From contig JAQBGV010000205.1 of NCBI GenBank assembly GCA_032128395.1, positions 1 to 47,283 of the forward strand: a stretch of 47,283 nucleotides of DNA. Direction: 5' to 3'. The position numbers were made by a program, and so were the translations under genes. Below the pieces are notes generated by a model that was not told the DNA's origin, did no database searches, and worked only from the letters and a program-made list of their open reading frames with translations. The stretch's first letter is position 1. Every line of letters begins with the position of its first letter. The stretch is from JAQBGV01 sp032128395. Its GTDB lineage: Bacteria > Planctomycetota > UBA8108 > UBA1146. This document shows, in pieces, positions 16,302 to 24,442 of this stretch.

Positions 16302-18266
16302 CTAGGGACATGGATACGAGAAGCAGTGCATCGCATCAAGAGTCGGATCCGACCCGCAGTCCGGGAACGGTGAGGGTGGATTGGCGCCCATCGTGAAGAG
16401 GTGGGCGAGCAAGAACACCGAGTCCGCGATGTTCATCGTTCCGTCGTCGTTTCCGTCGCACGCACTCTCGCAGCTCGGGCCGGGACCCGAGGCGAACAGA
16501 TAACCGAGGAGGAAGACCGGGTCGCCGATGTCGAGCGCGTCGTCGACGTTGCAATCTCCGCGCGCGAAGTCGTCCGCGGCGAGTTCGATCGTCTGGAAGT
16601 CCATGATCACCGGCGGCCCCTTGCCGAGGAGGAGCCACTGGTCGTAGAGGATCTGCCCGCGGTCGGTCGTCTCGTTCGCGTCGTGCAGGAAGTCGATGTA
16701 TTCCTTCGAGGCGGTCTGATAGTAGACGCGCACTTCGGCGGTGAAGGCGCCGGCGGGGATCGGGTACAGAGTATCGTCCCAGTACTGCCCGTCCGGGTAG
16801 CTGTAGCCGACCGGTGCCGCCTGCACCGATTCGAACCCCGCGTTCGTGAATCCGCGGGGAGGGATTCGATTGTCGAAGAACCACATGTTGTTGATGGCGA
16901 AATGGAAGCCTTCGCCCTCGGGCAGCCCGGTCAGGGCGGCCATCGTCGCATCGAGCCCGAGCCTCGACTGGTACACCTTGGTATCGGTCGTCGTCAGTTC
17001 CGCCGTCGTGAAGTCGTAGTGGCCATGTTCCTCGATCGTGGCTCCCGCCACGTCGCGGAACCGCACGTTCACCCACATCCGCCGCCCCTCCGGGTACCCG
17101 GATGGGAGTTTGTGTCCGGTCTGGTTGATCACGCGGGCCCGCAGGTCTGTGCCTTCCTTGGCCAGCTCGAGGTCGCTCGCGTCCTCCAGCATCTCGATGT
17201 TCCGGGTCTTCGACGCTTCGAGGATCACCGGATCCATGTACGCCGGGGTGTCCCAGATCAGGTAGGTGGTGTCGAGATTCTGAATCGCGTCGAGGACCCA
17301 GGTCTGTGCCCCCGAGAAGTTGTGGAGAGGCTGGTCGGGGCGGACCAGTCCGCCGAGCGAGCACGCCGAGGCGACCGTCTTCGGCATGTGACAGTCCTGG
17401 CAGGTCGAGACCAAGGGGTTGTTGCCGCCGAAGCGCCCTCCCATGTCGATCGGGCCGAGCGCGAAGTCGCTCTGCAACCACTCGCTGAAGGTCCGCTCGA
17501 TCGGGAACTCGTCGTACTTGTTCTGAGTCGGGTGCGGGGTTCCGAGGGGGAGATCGGCGACGTAGTCGTCCCCGACCCGCACGTACACCGGGTTCGAGAC
17601 GTCGTGGCAGGTGCCGCAGAGCGCCGCTTTTCGGTGGAACGGGGACAGGAACCAGGGGTGGAACCCGAACCCGCTGGAGAGCTGGAACGGACCGCGCCGG
17701 CGGTCGAGGGGATCGACGATGTACTGCCCGTTGTGGGGCTGGGTCGGGACCGCGGGGAGCGCGTTGATGATCCCCAGGTCCACGCTCGGGCTCTGTCCTG
17801 CGGTGAAGATCGGGTCTACCAGTCGGTGGCACATGTTGCAGGTGACGCCGTCCCAGTCGTTGATCCCGGTCAGCGCGGAGCCGTCGGTCGGAGTGCTCCG
17901 TCCTTCGAGCCACGCCGACGGGGTGTGGCAGCGCAAACAGAGGTCGCCGACGAACGCTGCGTCCTGTTCTGCGATCGACATGCAGGCGTGGAAGAGCGGG
18001 TCCCGAGCCGCCTGGGCCATGATCGTCGCGGCCCAGCGCTCGTACGGGGAGTTCTGCGCCGCGAAGAATCCGTGGCACAGGGTGCAGGCGGTCCCGGCGA
18101 TCACCGTTTCCTGAACCACCAGCGGCTGGGTTCCCGGCTGGAAGAAGTCATCGATGGTCGTCGGGACGGGCAGTGTCTGCGCGGGGAGGGACGCGGAGGA
18201 GACAAGCACGAGGCACTGCGCGAGGAGGACGAAATAGACGAATGGACCGGCGTACGGGATGCGCAT
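16302..18266 (-). CDS. Secreted multiheme (five CxxCH) cytochrome c with dockerin-like C-terminus
   Basis: ATG at 18266 follows GGAGG by 8 nt and opens a signal peptide (MRIPYAGPFVYFVLLAQCLV, cleavage near SLPAQT). The further upstream open frame runs through an inverted-repeat element and is not coding. The 654-residue protein has five heme c attachment motifs, at about C61 (CTLCH), C110 (CLRCH), C143 (CNMCH), C217 (CGTCH) and C289 (CQDCH). Many other His and Met residues could be distal ligands. The middle ('RARVINQTGHKLPSGYPEGR', 'RMWVNVRFRDVAG') resembles the beta-rich part of planctomycete multiheme proteins. The last 90 residues are the dockerin-like cassette (FARGDCNVDD...DIGD, GNDDGTMNIAD, FPDCGSD, ending PCP). 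It is probably an extracytoplasmic electron carrier or reductase; the substrate is not evident. Confidence 0.85.
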   Translation of the reverse strand: MRIPYAGPFVYFVLLAQCLVLVSSASLPAQTLPVPTTIDDFFQPGTQPLVVQETVIAGTACTLCHGFFAAQNSPYERWAATIMAQAARDPLFHACMSIAEQDAAFVGDLCLRCHTPSAWLEGRSTPTDGSALTGINDWDGVTCNMCHRLVDPIFTAGQSPSVDLGIINALPAVPTQPHNGQYIVDPLDRRRGPFQLSSGFGFHPWFLSPFHRKAALCGTCHDVSNPVYVRVGDDYVADLPLGTPHPTQNKYDEFPIERTFSEWLQSDFALGPIDMGGRFGGNNPLVSTCQDCHMPKTVASACSLGGLVRPDQPLHNFSGAQTWVLDAIQNLDTTYLIWDTPAYMDPVILEASKTRNIEMLEDASDLELAKEGTDLRARVINQTGHKLPSGYPEGRRMWVNVRFRDVAGATIEEHGHYDFTTAELTTTDTKVYQSRLGLDATMAALTGLPEGEGFHFAINNMWFFDNRIPPRGFTNAGFESVQAAPVGYSYPDGQYWDDTLYPIPAGAFTAEVRVYYQTASKEYIDFLHDANETTDRGQILYDQWLLLGKGPPVIMDFQTIELAADDFARGDCNVDDALDIGDPVFLLGYLFASGPGPSCESACDGNDDGTMNIADSVFLLAHLFTMGANPPSPFPDCGSDPTLDAMHCFSYPCP

Positions 18267-18389
18267 GCTGAGAGCCTCCAGAGCCGCAGGCGGAAGATGG
18301 CGGGACCGTCCACAGGCGATATTGTAGCGCGCCCAGGGCCCTCCGGGCGGTGTCGAACGTGCAAAAACAGTGGCAAAATCGGGACCCAT

Positions 18390-18563
18390 TGGGACTGGCT
18401 CACCGAAGGGGATGCCTGTCCCGGACCTCGGGTGGTACTCCAAAAAATCACGATGGCTGAGCGACGTTCGTAGGGAGGCGTATCCCTGAGCTGAGAAGTT
18501 GATCGACGGTGGACCAGCGGGCGAGCGCCCGGGACAGGCATCCCCTTCGGTGAGCCAGTCCCA
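18390..18563. repeat. 174-bp element with perfect 35-bp terminal inverted repeats
   Basis: 18390-18424 (TGGGACTGGCTCACC..., ending CTGTCCCGG) is the exact reverse complement of 18529-18563, with 104 bp between. Each arm is itself an imperfect palindrome (GGGAC-t-GGC ... GCC-t-GTCCC). The centre has no ORF of note. It fills much of the 333-bp gap between the cytochrome start and the 18600 gene. No target-site duplication is evident, so a REP doublet or a MITE is equally possible. Confidence 0.85.
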
Positions 18564-18599
18564 TCCAGTCAACCAGCCAGGATCATCCCCATGGGGCAC

Positions 18600-19199
18600 C
18601 TACTCCGCGATCTTCCACTGCTGATTCTTGAAGTCGTAGAACAGCTTTCTCTCGATCGGGGGATCGCTCCCGTCCTTCTGCTCGAGGTGGATCATCCGGT
18701 AGATGAACGCGCCCTTCTGCGCGTACTCGTCGCGGCCGACGGCGCGGGAGAGCAGTTCCTCGGGCAACGGTTCGAGCGGTGCGGCCTGGAACGAATCTCC
18801 TTCGAGGTGGAAGGCGGTGCACTCTGCGTAGCCACCGATCTCGGCGTCACGGGTGATCACGACGATCGTCGGCGGGCCGTTCTTCGCGAGTTCGAGAAAG
18901 TGCACGTCCTCGACCGTGCCCTTTCGCTGTCGGGTGATCGTAGCTCCCGCTGATCCATCCGACCGCTCCATGGAAACCACCATCGACCCGATCGAACGCG
19001 GATCCTTCTCTCCCTCGCGGATTCGGTAGAGATCGCCGCGGAAGCGGTAGAGGCGGTGGAAGATCCCCGTCTCCTGCCCACGATCCTCGATCAGGGTCGC
19101 GCGGTGGGGGGTCGCGGCCTGCCGGACCAGCTCGTAGCCTCCGAGGAGCCCGGCGCCGAGGATGAACATGGCGAAGATCAGATTCCGGCCGGAGACCAT
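18600..19199 (-). CDS. Hypothetical protein with N-terminal membrane anchor
   Basis: The 199-residue protein begins MVSGRNLIFAMFILGAGLLG, a single transmembrane or uncleaved signal segment. The rest is a soluble beta-rich domain ('RLYRFRGDLYRIREGEKDPR', 'TIVVITRDAEIGGYAECTAF', 'FIYRMIHLEQKDGSDPPIER'), suggesting a small extracytoplasmic fold. GAAAGGG about 9 nt upstream supports the start. No family is recognised. It is divergent from the PSCyt/PSD1 gene with a 118-bp gap holding a palindrome. Confidence 0.75.
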   Translation of the reverse strand: MVSGRNLIFAMFILGAGLLGGYELVRQAATPHRATLIEDRGQETGIFHRLYRFRGDLYRIREGEKDPRSIGSMVVSMERSDGSAGATITRQRKGTVEDVHFLELAKNGPPTIVVITRDAEIGGYAECTAFHLEGDSFQAAPLEPLPEELLSRAVGRDEYAQKGAFIYRMIHLEQKDGSDPPIERKLFYDFKNQQWKIAE

Positions 19200-19214
19200 C
19201 GCTGGGCCCTTTCA

Positions 19215-19230
19215 CTTCGGTGGACCGAAG
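19215..19230. promoter_or_regulatory. Palindrome between divergent genes (possible operator)
   Basis: CTTCGGT at 19215-19221 and ACCGAAG at 19224-19230 make a perfect 7-bp inverted repeat with a 2-bp centre. It lies in the 118-bp gap between the divergent genes starting at 19199 (-) and 19318 (+), 15 bp from the first and 87 bp from the second. The position suits an operator; no regulator gene is adjacent. Confidence 0.25.
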
Positions 19231-19317
19231 ATGGTGCCGATTCGGCGCGGAGGTGTCCAACCTTCTCCCCATCCTTCCCCGCGGCTATTCTGTGATTCTG
19301 TCAGGAGGAGGGCTCTG

Positions 19318-22300
19318 GTGGCGAGACGAAGGATCCGATACTCCATGGCATCGCTGGTGGCGGCCGCGACCGGGCTCATCGCCGCGACCCTGGCGCATGC
19401 GTCGGACCCCCCCGTCGACTTCAATCGTGAAATTCGACCGGTACTCGCCCATCGCTGTCTCCTCTGTCACGGCTTCGATCATTCCACCCGGAAGGCGGGA
19501 CTCCGCCTCGACCTTCGCGAGGAGGCGACCGCACCCCGGAGTGACGGCAAGCCGGCGATCGTCCCCGGCGATCGGAACGCGAGCGCACTCTGGGGGAAGA
19601 TCACGCGCACCGATGGTGACCGCATGCCCCCCGTCGAGCGCGAGGCGCTGACTCCGGGGGAGATCGATCTCCTCGGTCGGTGGATCGACGCGGGCGCGCC
19701 CTACGCACAACCGTGGGCGTGGCAACCGGTGCGCGATCCCGTTCCCCCCGCGGTCGCCGATGAACACTGGCCTCGCGCGCCGCTCGACCGATTCATCCTC
19801 GCGCGTCTCGAGCGCGAGAAACTGCACCCCGCCCCCGAGTCGAGTCGCACCGAATGGCTCCGCCGCGTCACGTTCGACCTCACGGGGCTTCCCCCTGCTC
19901 CGGAGCAGCTCTCGGCGTTCCGCGCGGACGACACCCCGGGTGCGTACGAACGGGTGGTGGATCGCCTTCTCTCCTCGTCGCACTACGGCGAGCGGTGGGG
20001 GCGGCACTGGCTCGATCTCGTCCGATACGCCGAGACGCACGGTCACGAGTTCGACTATCCGATCGAAGGGGCGTGGGAATACCGCGACTACGTCGTGCGA
20101 GCGTGGAATGCCGACGTGCCCTTCGACGCGTTCGTCCGGGAGCACATCGCCGGCGATCTGATCGACCCGCCGCGCGTTCACCCCGAGCGCGGCACGAACG
20201 AATCGATCCTCGGCACCGGCTTCTGGTACCTGAGCCAGGGCACCCATGGCCCGGTCGATGTGCGTCAGGACCAAGCCGACCGCACCGACAACCAGATCGA
20301 TGTCCTCGCGAAGACGTTCCTCGGGATCACGGTGAGCTGCGCGCGCTGTCACGACCACAAGTTCGACCCGATCCTGACCGCCGACTACTACGCACTCGCG
20401 GGATTCCTCCGCAGCTCGCGGCGGGCGATCGTCCACCTCGATCCGAACGGCGAGATCGCGGCCGGGGTCGCCAGGATCGAGGGGGCCCAGGCCCGTCTCG
20501 CCCCGGTCCTCGCCTCGCGCGTCGAGGTCGCCCGGCATCGCCCGTGGGCGGAGGCGGCGCGCGTCGGGGTGGCGCTGATCGCCGAGACCCGGGGGAAGAA
20601 CGAGGAACTCCGGCGGCCGGAGATCGTGCTCTTCGACTTCGAAGGGGGGACGTGGGATCCGTGGACGGTCGAGGGGGATGCGTTCGGACCGAGCCCGCTT
20701 CGCAGCGGTGATTTCGTCCTAGAGCAAGGGATCGGCGTGCACGGCGAGGGGGTCGCGAACAGCCACGACCGACGCCTCGGTACCGACGGTGGCGCATCCG
20801 ACCGTCGGACCGGCACTCTGACGAGCCCGGAATTCACGATCGAACTCCCGAGGCTTCTGTTCGCGATCGGTGGGGGAGATCACCCGAAGGAAACGTGCGT
20901 GAACCTACAGGTCGATGGCGAGCCGGTTCGGACGATCACCGGGGGTAACTCGACCCAGATGCACGAAGTCGAGTGGGACCTCGCGGATCTCGTCGGTAGC
21001 CGCGCTCGACTCCAACTCATCGACACGCACACCGGCGGGTGGGGGCACATCGCCGCGGACCACTTCCGACTCGTCGACGCCGAGGCGAGCCAGATCCCCG
21101 GTGACGACACCATCGCCCGCGTCGGGCGCGAGGTGTCCCTCACCGCGGCGGAGTTCCGCCCGCTCCTCGAAGCGCTCTCGCGGTTCCACTCGCGCCCGAT
21201 CGAGTCCGATCTACCGAGGCGCGAGCGGCTCGTGTTCGCCGATTTCGAGTCCCCGGATGCATTCTCCGGGTGGTTCCCCGAAGGGGTCGCGTTCGGGTCG
21301 GGGCCGGTCGCTCGCGGAGCGATTCTCGCGGTACCGGAGGGTCTCCGCGCCGTCGACGCGGGGTCCGCCGACAGTGCCCGTTTCGGCCGACGGGCTCAGG
21401 GGACACTCCGGTCGCCGAGCTTCATCATCGAGCACGACTACATCCAGGTTCGCGCCCGTGGCGTCGGCACGCAGATCCGCGTGATCATCGACGACTACTA
21501 CCTCGACACGGCGAATGCGCTCCTCTTCGAGGCGATGTCGCAGACGGTCGACCAGGAGCGCTGGCACTACCGGCGCCATGACGTCGGCCGGTACCGCGGG
21601 CACCGTGCGTACCTGGAGTGGAACGACGACGGCGACGGCTATCTCGCCGTGGACGAGGTGTGGTTCTCCGATGTCCCCGATGGGCCTGGGGGGCTCGAGT
21701 TCGAACCGGTGCTCGACGAACAGGACCCCGAGGAGTGGCTCGCCGATCCGTTCCGGCTCCGTTGGCTCCTCGAAGAGGGGGTGCCGATCCTCGGCTTCTT
21801 CGGTGAGGATGCGACGGAGTTCGAACAGATCCGCGCCGCTGCCCAGGAGATGCCGAATCCGGTGCGCGCGCTCGCCCTCGTCGAAGGGACCCCGGCGGAC
21901 GAGCACGTCTTCATCCGCGGGGGGCACCGCACCCTCGGCGAGGTCGCCCCGCGTCGTCTCGTCTCGACCCTCCTCCCCGACCAGGCTCGGATCGAACGTG
22001 GCTCCGGTCGCATGAAGCTCGCCGATCGCATCCTCGATCTGCGCACGCCGCTCCCGCACCGCGTGATGGTGAACCGCGTGTGGCAGCATCTCCTCGGGAG
22101 GGGGATCGTCGAGACCCCCGATGACTTCGGCGCGCTCGGGCGGGTCCCGACCCACCCCGACCTGCTCGATCACCTCGCGATGCTCCTGCGCAGAGATCCA
22201 TCGCTGAAGCAGTTGATCCGTGGGATCGTCCTCAGCGCGACGTATCGGCAATCGGCGCGCTCGGACGACCCGTGCGCGGCCGAGATCGATCCGGAGAACC

Positions 22301-22851
22301 GCCTCCTCCATCGTCGCCCCCCTCGGCGCCTCGATGCCGAAGAGGTGCGCGACGCGGTCCTCGCGGTCTCCGGTCGCCTCGACCGCACCATCGGCGGACC
22401 GCCGGTCGAAGTGCATCTCACGGACTTCCTGACGGGGAGGGGGCGACCGGGCCAGAGCGGCCCGCGCGATGGAGCGGGGCGAAGGAGCATCTACACCGCG
22501 GTACGCCGCAATTTCCTTCCGCAGTTCCTGCTCGCCTTCGATGCGTCGATCCCATTCTCGACCGTCGGTCGACGGAGTGTCTCGAACGTGCCCGCGCAGG
22601 GCCTTGCCCGCATGAACGACCCGTTCGTGCACGAGCAGGCGATGTTGTGGGCGGACCGAATTCTCGCAGCGAACCTCCCCGATCACGCCGCGCGCGTCGA
22701 TCGCATGGTGCTCGAGGCGTACGGCCGCCCCGCCGCTACGGAGGAACGCGCGCTCCTCCTCGAGTTCCTGGGGACCGAACCCGACCGTGAGTCGTGGAAG
22801 GACCTGGCGCACGCGCTCTTCGCGAGCCAGGAGTTCATCTTCCTCGAATGA
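19318..22851 (+). CDS. PSCyt1-PSCyt2(DUF1549)-PSD1(DUF1553) planctomycete cytochrome protein
   Basis: GTG at 19318 is chosen because AGGAGGAGGG ends 5 nt upstream and the product starts with a basic signal peptide (VARRRIRYSMASLVAAATGL...AHA). Of about 1177 residues, the first domain is PSCyt1: 'FNREIRPVLAHRCLLCHGFD' with CxxCH at 47-51. The DUF1549/PSCyt2 domain follows ('LDRFILARLEREKLHPAPES', 'LRRVTFDLTGLPPAPEQL', 'HYGERWGRHWLDLVRYAETH', and CARCHDHKFDPI at about 341). A long insert of roughly 500 residues holds two beta-sandwich-like modules (starting 'IVLFDFEGGTWDPWTVEGDA' and 'LVFADFESPDAFSGWFPEGV'). Then comes DUF1553/PSD1 ('HRVMVNRVWQHLLGRGIVET', 'RRLDAEEVRDAVLAVSGRLD', 'LARMNDPFVHEQA'). 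In this phylum such proteins are always found with DUF1501 proteins, as here. The role is unknown, perhaps polysaccharide-related redox. Confidence 0.92.
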   Translation: MARRRIRYSMASLVAAATGLIAATLAHASDPPVDFNREIRPVLAHRCLLCHGFDHSTRKAGLRLDLREEATAPRSDGKPAIVPGDRNASALWGKITRTDGDRMPPVEREALTPGEIDLLGRWIDAGAPYAQPWAWQPVRDPVPPAVADEHWPRAPLDRFILARLEREKLHPAPESSRTEWLRRVTFDLTGLPPAPEQLSAFRADDTPGAYERVVDRLLSSSHYGERWGRHWLDLVRYAETHGHEFDYPIEGAWEYRDYVVRAWNADVPFDAFVREHIAGDLIDPPRVHPERGTNESILGTGFWYLSQGTHGPVDVRQDQADRTDNQIDVLAKTFLGITVSCARCHDHKFDPILTADYYALAGFLRSSRRAIVHLDPNGEIAAGVARIEGAQARLAPVLASRVEVARHRPWAEAARVGVALIAETRGKNEELRRPEIVLFDFEGGTWDPWTVEGDAFGPSPLRSGDFVLEQGIGVHGEGVANSHDRRLGTDGGASDRRTGTLTSPEFTIELPRLLFAIGGGDHPKETCVNLQVDGEPVRTITGGNSTQMHEVEWDLADLVGSRARLQLIDTHTGGWGHIAADHFRLVDAEASQIPGDDTIARVGREVSLTAAEFRPLLEALSRFHSRPIESDLPRRERLVFADFESPDAFSGWFPEGVAFGSGPVARGAILAVPEGLRAVDAGSADSARFGRRAQGTLRSPSFIIEHDYIQVRARGVGTQIRVIIDDYYLDTANALLFEAMSQTVDQERWHYRRHDVGRYRGHRAYLEWNDDGDGYLAVDEVWFSDVPDGPGGLEFEPVLDEQDPEEWLADPFRLRWLLEEGVPILGFFGEDATEFEQIRAAAQEMPNPVRALALVEGTPADEHVFIRGGHRTLGEVAPRRLVSTLLPDQARIERGSGRMKLADRILDLRTPLPHRVMVNRVWQHLLGRGIVETPDDFGALGRVPTHPDLLDHLAMLLRRDPSLKQLIRGIVLSATYRQSARSDDPCAAEIDPENRLLHRRPPRRLDAEEVRDAVLAVSGRLDRTIGGPPVEVHLTDFLTGRGRPGQSGPRDGAGRRSIYTAVRRNFLPQFLLAFDASIPFSTVGRRSVSNVPAQGLARMNDPFVHEQAMLWADRILAANLPDHAARVDRMVLEAYGRPAATEERALLLEFLGTEPDRESWKDLAHALFASQEFIFLE

Positions 22852-22861
22852 AGGACCGAAC

Positions 22862-24304
22862 ATGACCATCCCCGATTTTCCCTGTCGCCGCTGCGCCGCG
22901 ACGCCGCTCTCCCGGCGGGCGATGCTCGCCCGCTCGGCGAACGGGTTCGGGGCCCTCGCGCTCGCCGGATTGTTCGGCGACGGGATCGCCGGCGCCGCGG
23001 AGCTTCTCGGGGGGGACGGTGGGGCGATTCGCCCCACTCACGCTCCGCGGGCGCGTCATGTGATCTTCCTCTACATGGATGGGGGCCCTTCGCAGGTCGA
23101 CACGTTCGATCCGAAGCCTCGTCTCGACCGGGACGACGGGAAACCGTTCGCGATGGAAATCGAACGGACTCAGTTCAACAACAACGGGGCGACTCTGCGC
23201 TCCCCGTGGCAGTTCAAGGAGCACGGCGAGAGCGGGATCCCGGTCAGCGAACTGTTTCCGAACGTCGCTCGCTCCGTCGACGACCTGTGCGTCGTGCGCT
23301 CGATGTCGAGCCCGTTCTCGGAACACACGAACGCGAACTACTTCCTGCACACCGGTCTCGGGCTCTCGGGTCGTCCGAGCATCGGGGCGTGGGTCAGCTA
23401 CGGTCTCGGCTCGCCGAATCGCGATCTCCCCGGCTTCGTGGTGCTGAATGGCGGCCTGGTCCCCCCCGGCGGTCTCGACTGTTTCGCGAGCGGTTTCCTT
23501 CCTGCGACGCACCAGGGTTCGATCTTCCTCCCGCGCGGAGCTGGGGTGGAGAACATCGCGCCGTACGGAGAGAACGCGGAGCGACAGCGCGGCCGACTCG
23601 ACCTCGCGCGCGTTCTCGACCGGGGGCTCGTCGAACGGATCGGAGCGGACGATCCCGTCGAATCGGCGATCGAGAACGCCGAGCTCGCTTTCCGCATGCA
23701 GTCCGCGGTTCCGGAATTGATGGAGCTCGCGGGAGAACCCGAGACGATCCGCGAACGCTACGGCCTGAACTCGAAGTACGAACCGACCCGGACCTTCGGG
23801 ACCCAGTGTCTCCTGGCGCGCCGACTCGTCGAGCGGGGGGTGCGCTTCATCGAACTGACCTGTCCGGGGGTGAGCGCGGATCGATGGGACCAGCACAACG
23901 ACCTGAAGAGTGGGCACGAGAACAACGCCCGCGCGGTGGACCAACCGATCGGGGCGCTTCTCGATGATCTCCGCTCGCGGGGGATGCTCGAGGAGACCCT
24001 CGTCGTTTGGGGGGGCGAATTCGGGCGGACCCCGTTCGCGCAGGGGCGGAACGGCCGTGATCACAATCCGTTCGGCTTCACGATCTGGCTCGCCGGCGGT
24101 GGGGTTCGTCCGGGGCACATCCACGGCGCGACCGATGAATTCGGCTACAAGGCGGTCGAGGATGTCGTCGAGATCCACGACCTGCATGCGACGATCCTCC
24201 ACCTCCTCGGGGTGGACCACACGCGCTTGACGGTGGTTCACGGGGGGAGGGAGATGCGCCTGACGGACGTCCACGGCCGGGTAGTGCGGGGATTGCTCGC
24301 GTAG
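22862..24304 (+). CDS. DUF1501 family protein, Tat-type signal
   Basis: ATG at 22862 begins 10 bp after the PSCyt/PSD1 stop, with AAGGA about 7 nt upstream. The 480-residue product has a twin-Arg signal (PLSRRAMLARSANGFGALAL). It continues with the DUF1501 (sulfatase/alkaline-phosphatase-like fold) pattern: 'ARHVIFLYMDGGPSQVDTFD', 'KPRLDRDDGKPF', 'CVVRSMSSPFSEHTNANYFL', 'GRPSIGAWVSYGLG', 'RFIELTCPGVSADRWDQHND', 'ETLVVWGGEFGRTPFAQGRN', 'GRDHNPFGFTIWLAGGGVRP' and 'HDLHATILHLLGVDH'. The Asp/His residues at MDGG, WDQHND, GGEFGR and DHNP are those expected to bind metal. The family has no firmly established reaction. It forms an operon-like pair with the upstream gene. Confidence 0.92.
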   Translation: MTIPDFPCRRCAATPLSRRAMLARSANGFGALALAGLFGDGIAGAAELLGGDGGAIRPTHAPRARHVIFLYMDGGPSQVDTFDPKPRLDRDDGKPFAMEIERTQFNNNGATLRSPWQFKEHGESGIPVSELFPNVARSVDDLCVVRSMSSPFSEHTNANYFLHTGLGLSGRPSIGAWVSYGLGSPNRDLPGFVVLNGGLVPPGGLDCFASGFLPATHQGSIFLPRGAGVENIAPYGENAERQRGRLDLARVLDRGLVERIGADDPVESAIENAELAFRMQSAVPELMELAGEPETIRERYGLNSKYEPTRTFGTQCLLARRLVERGVRFIELTCPGVSADRWDQHNDLKSGHENNARAVDQPIGALLDDLRSRGMLEETLVVWGGEFGRTPFAQGRNGRDHNPFGFTIWLAGGGVRPGHIHGATDEFGYKAVEDVVEIHDLHATILHLLGVDHTRLTVVHGGREMRLTDVHGRVVRGLLA

Positions 24305-24348
24305 GGGAAGGAACGGCGGCGAGCCCGCGCCCGTTCAGGGGGACCGTC

Positions 24349-24376
24349 GGTGGCCCGTTGCCCCCTCGGGCCCACC
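24349..24376 (+). terminator. Terminator-like hairpin after the DUF1501 gene
   Basis: GGTGGCCCG (24349-24357) pairs with CGGGCCCACC (24367-24376) with one bulged base. A second weaker stem (GAACGG 24311-24316 with CCGTTC 24331-24336) precedes it. Both lie within 75 bp of the stop at 24304. There is no T-run, so confidence is limited. Confidence 0.35.
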
Positions 24377-24442
24377 GGTGAGAATAGAGCCACCCTGGGG
24401 CGCCGTGATCCCCGTGCTGCCCGCAATGAATGGAGGGGTTCC

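Noticed and set aside
16401..18473. 690-codon + strand frame opposite the cytochrome gene
   Set aside because: The minus strand carries five CxxCH motifs, a signal peptide with a good ribosome-binding site and a known C-terminal cassette; the + frame has none and even runs through the inverted-repeat element.
18390..18563. Phage or integrative element attachment site
   Set aside because: No integrase, tRNA gene or direct repeat is nearby; the symmetry is inverted, not direct.
22835..24274. 479-codon minus frame opposite the DUF1501 gene
   Set aside because: DUF1501 motifs are clear on the + strand; the minus product is low-complexity.
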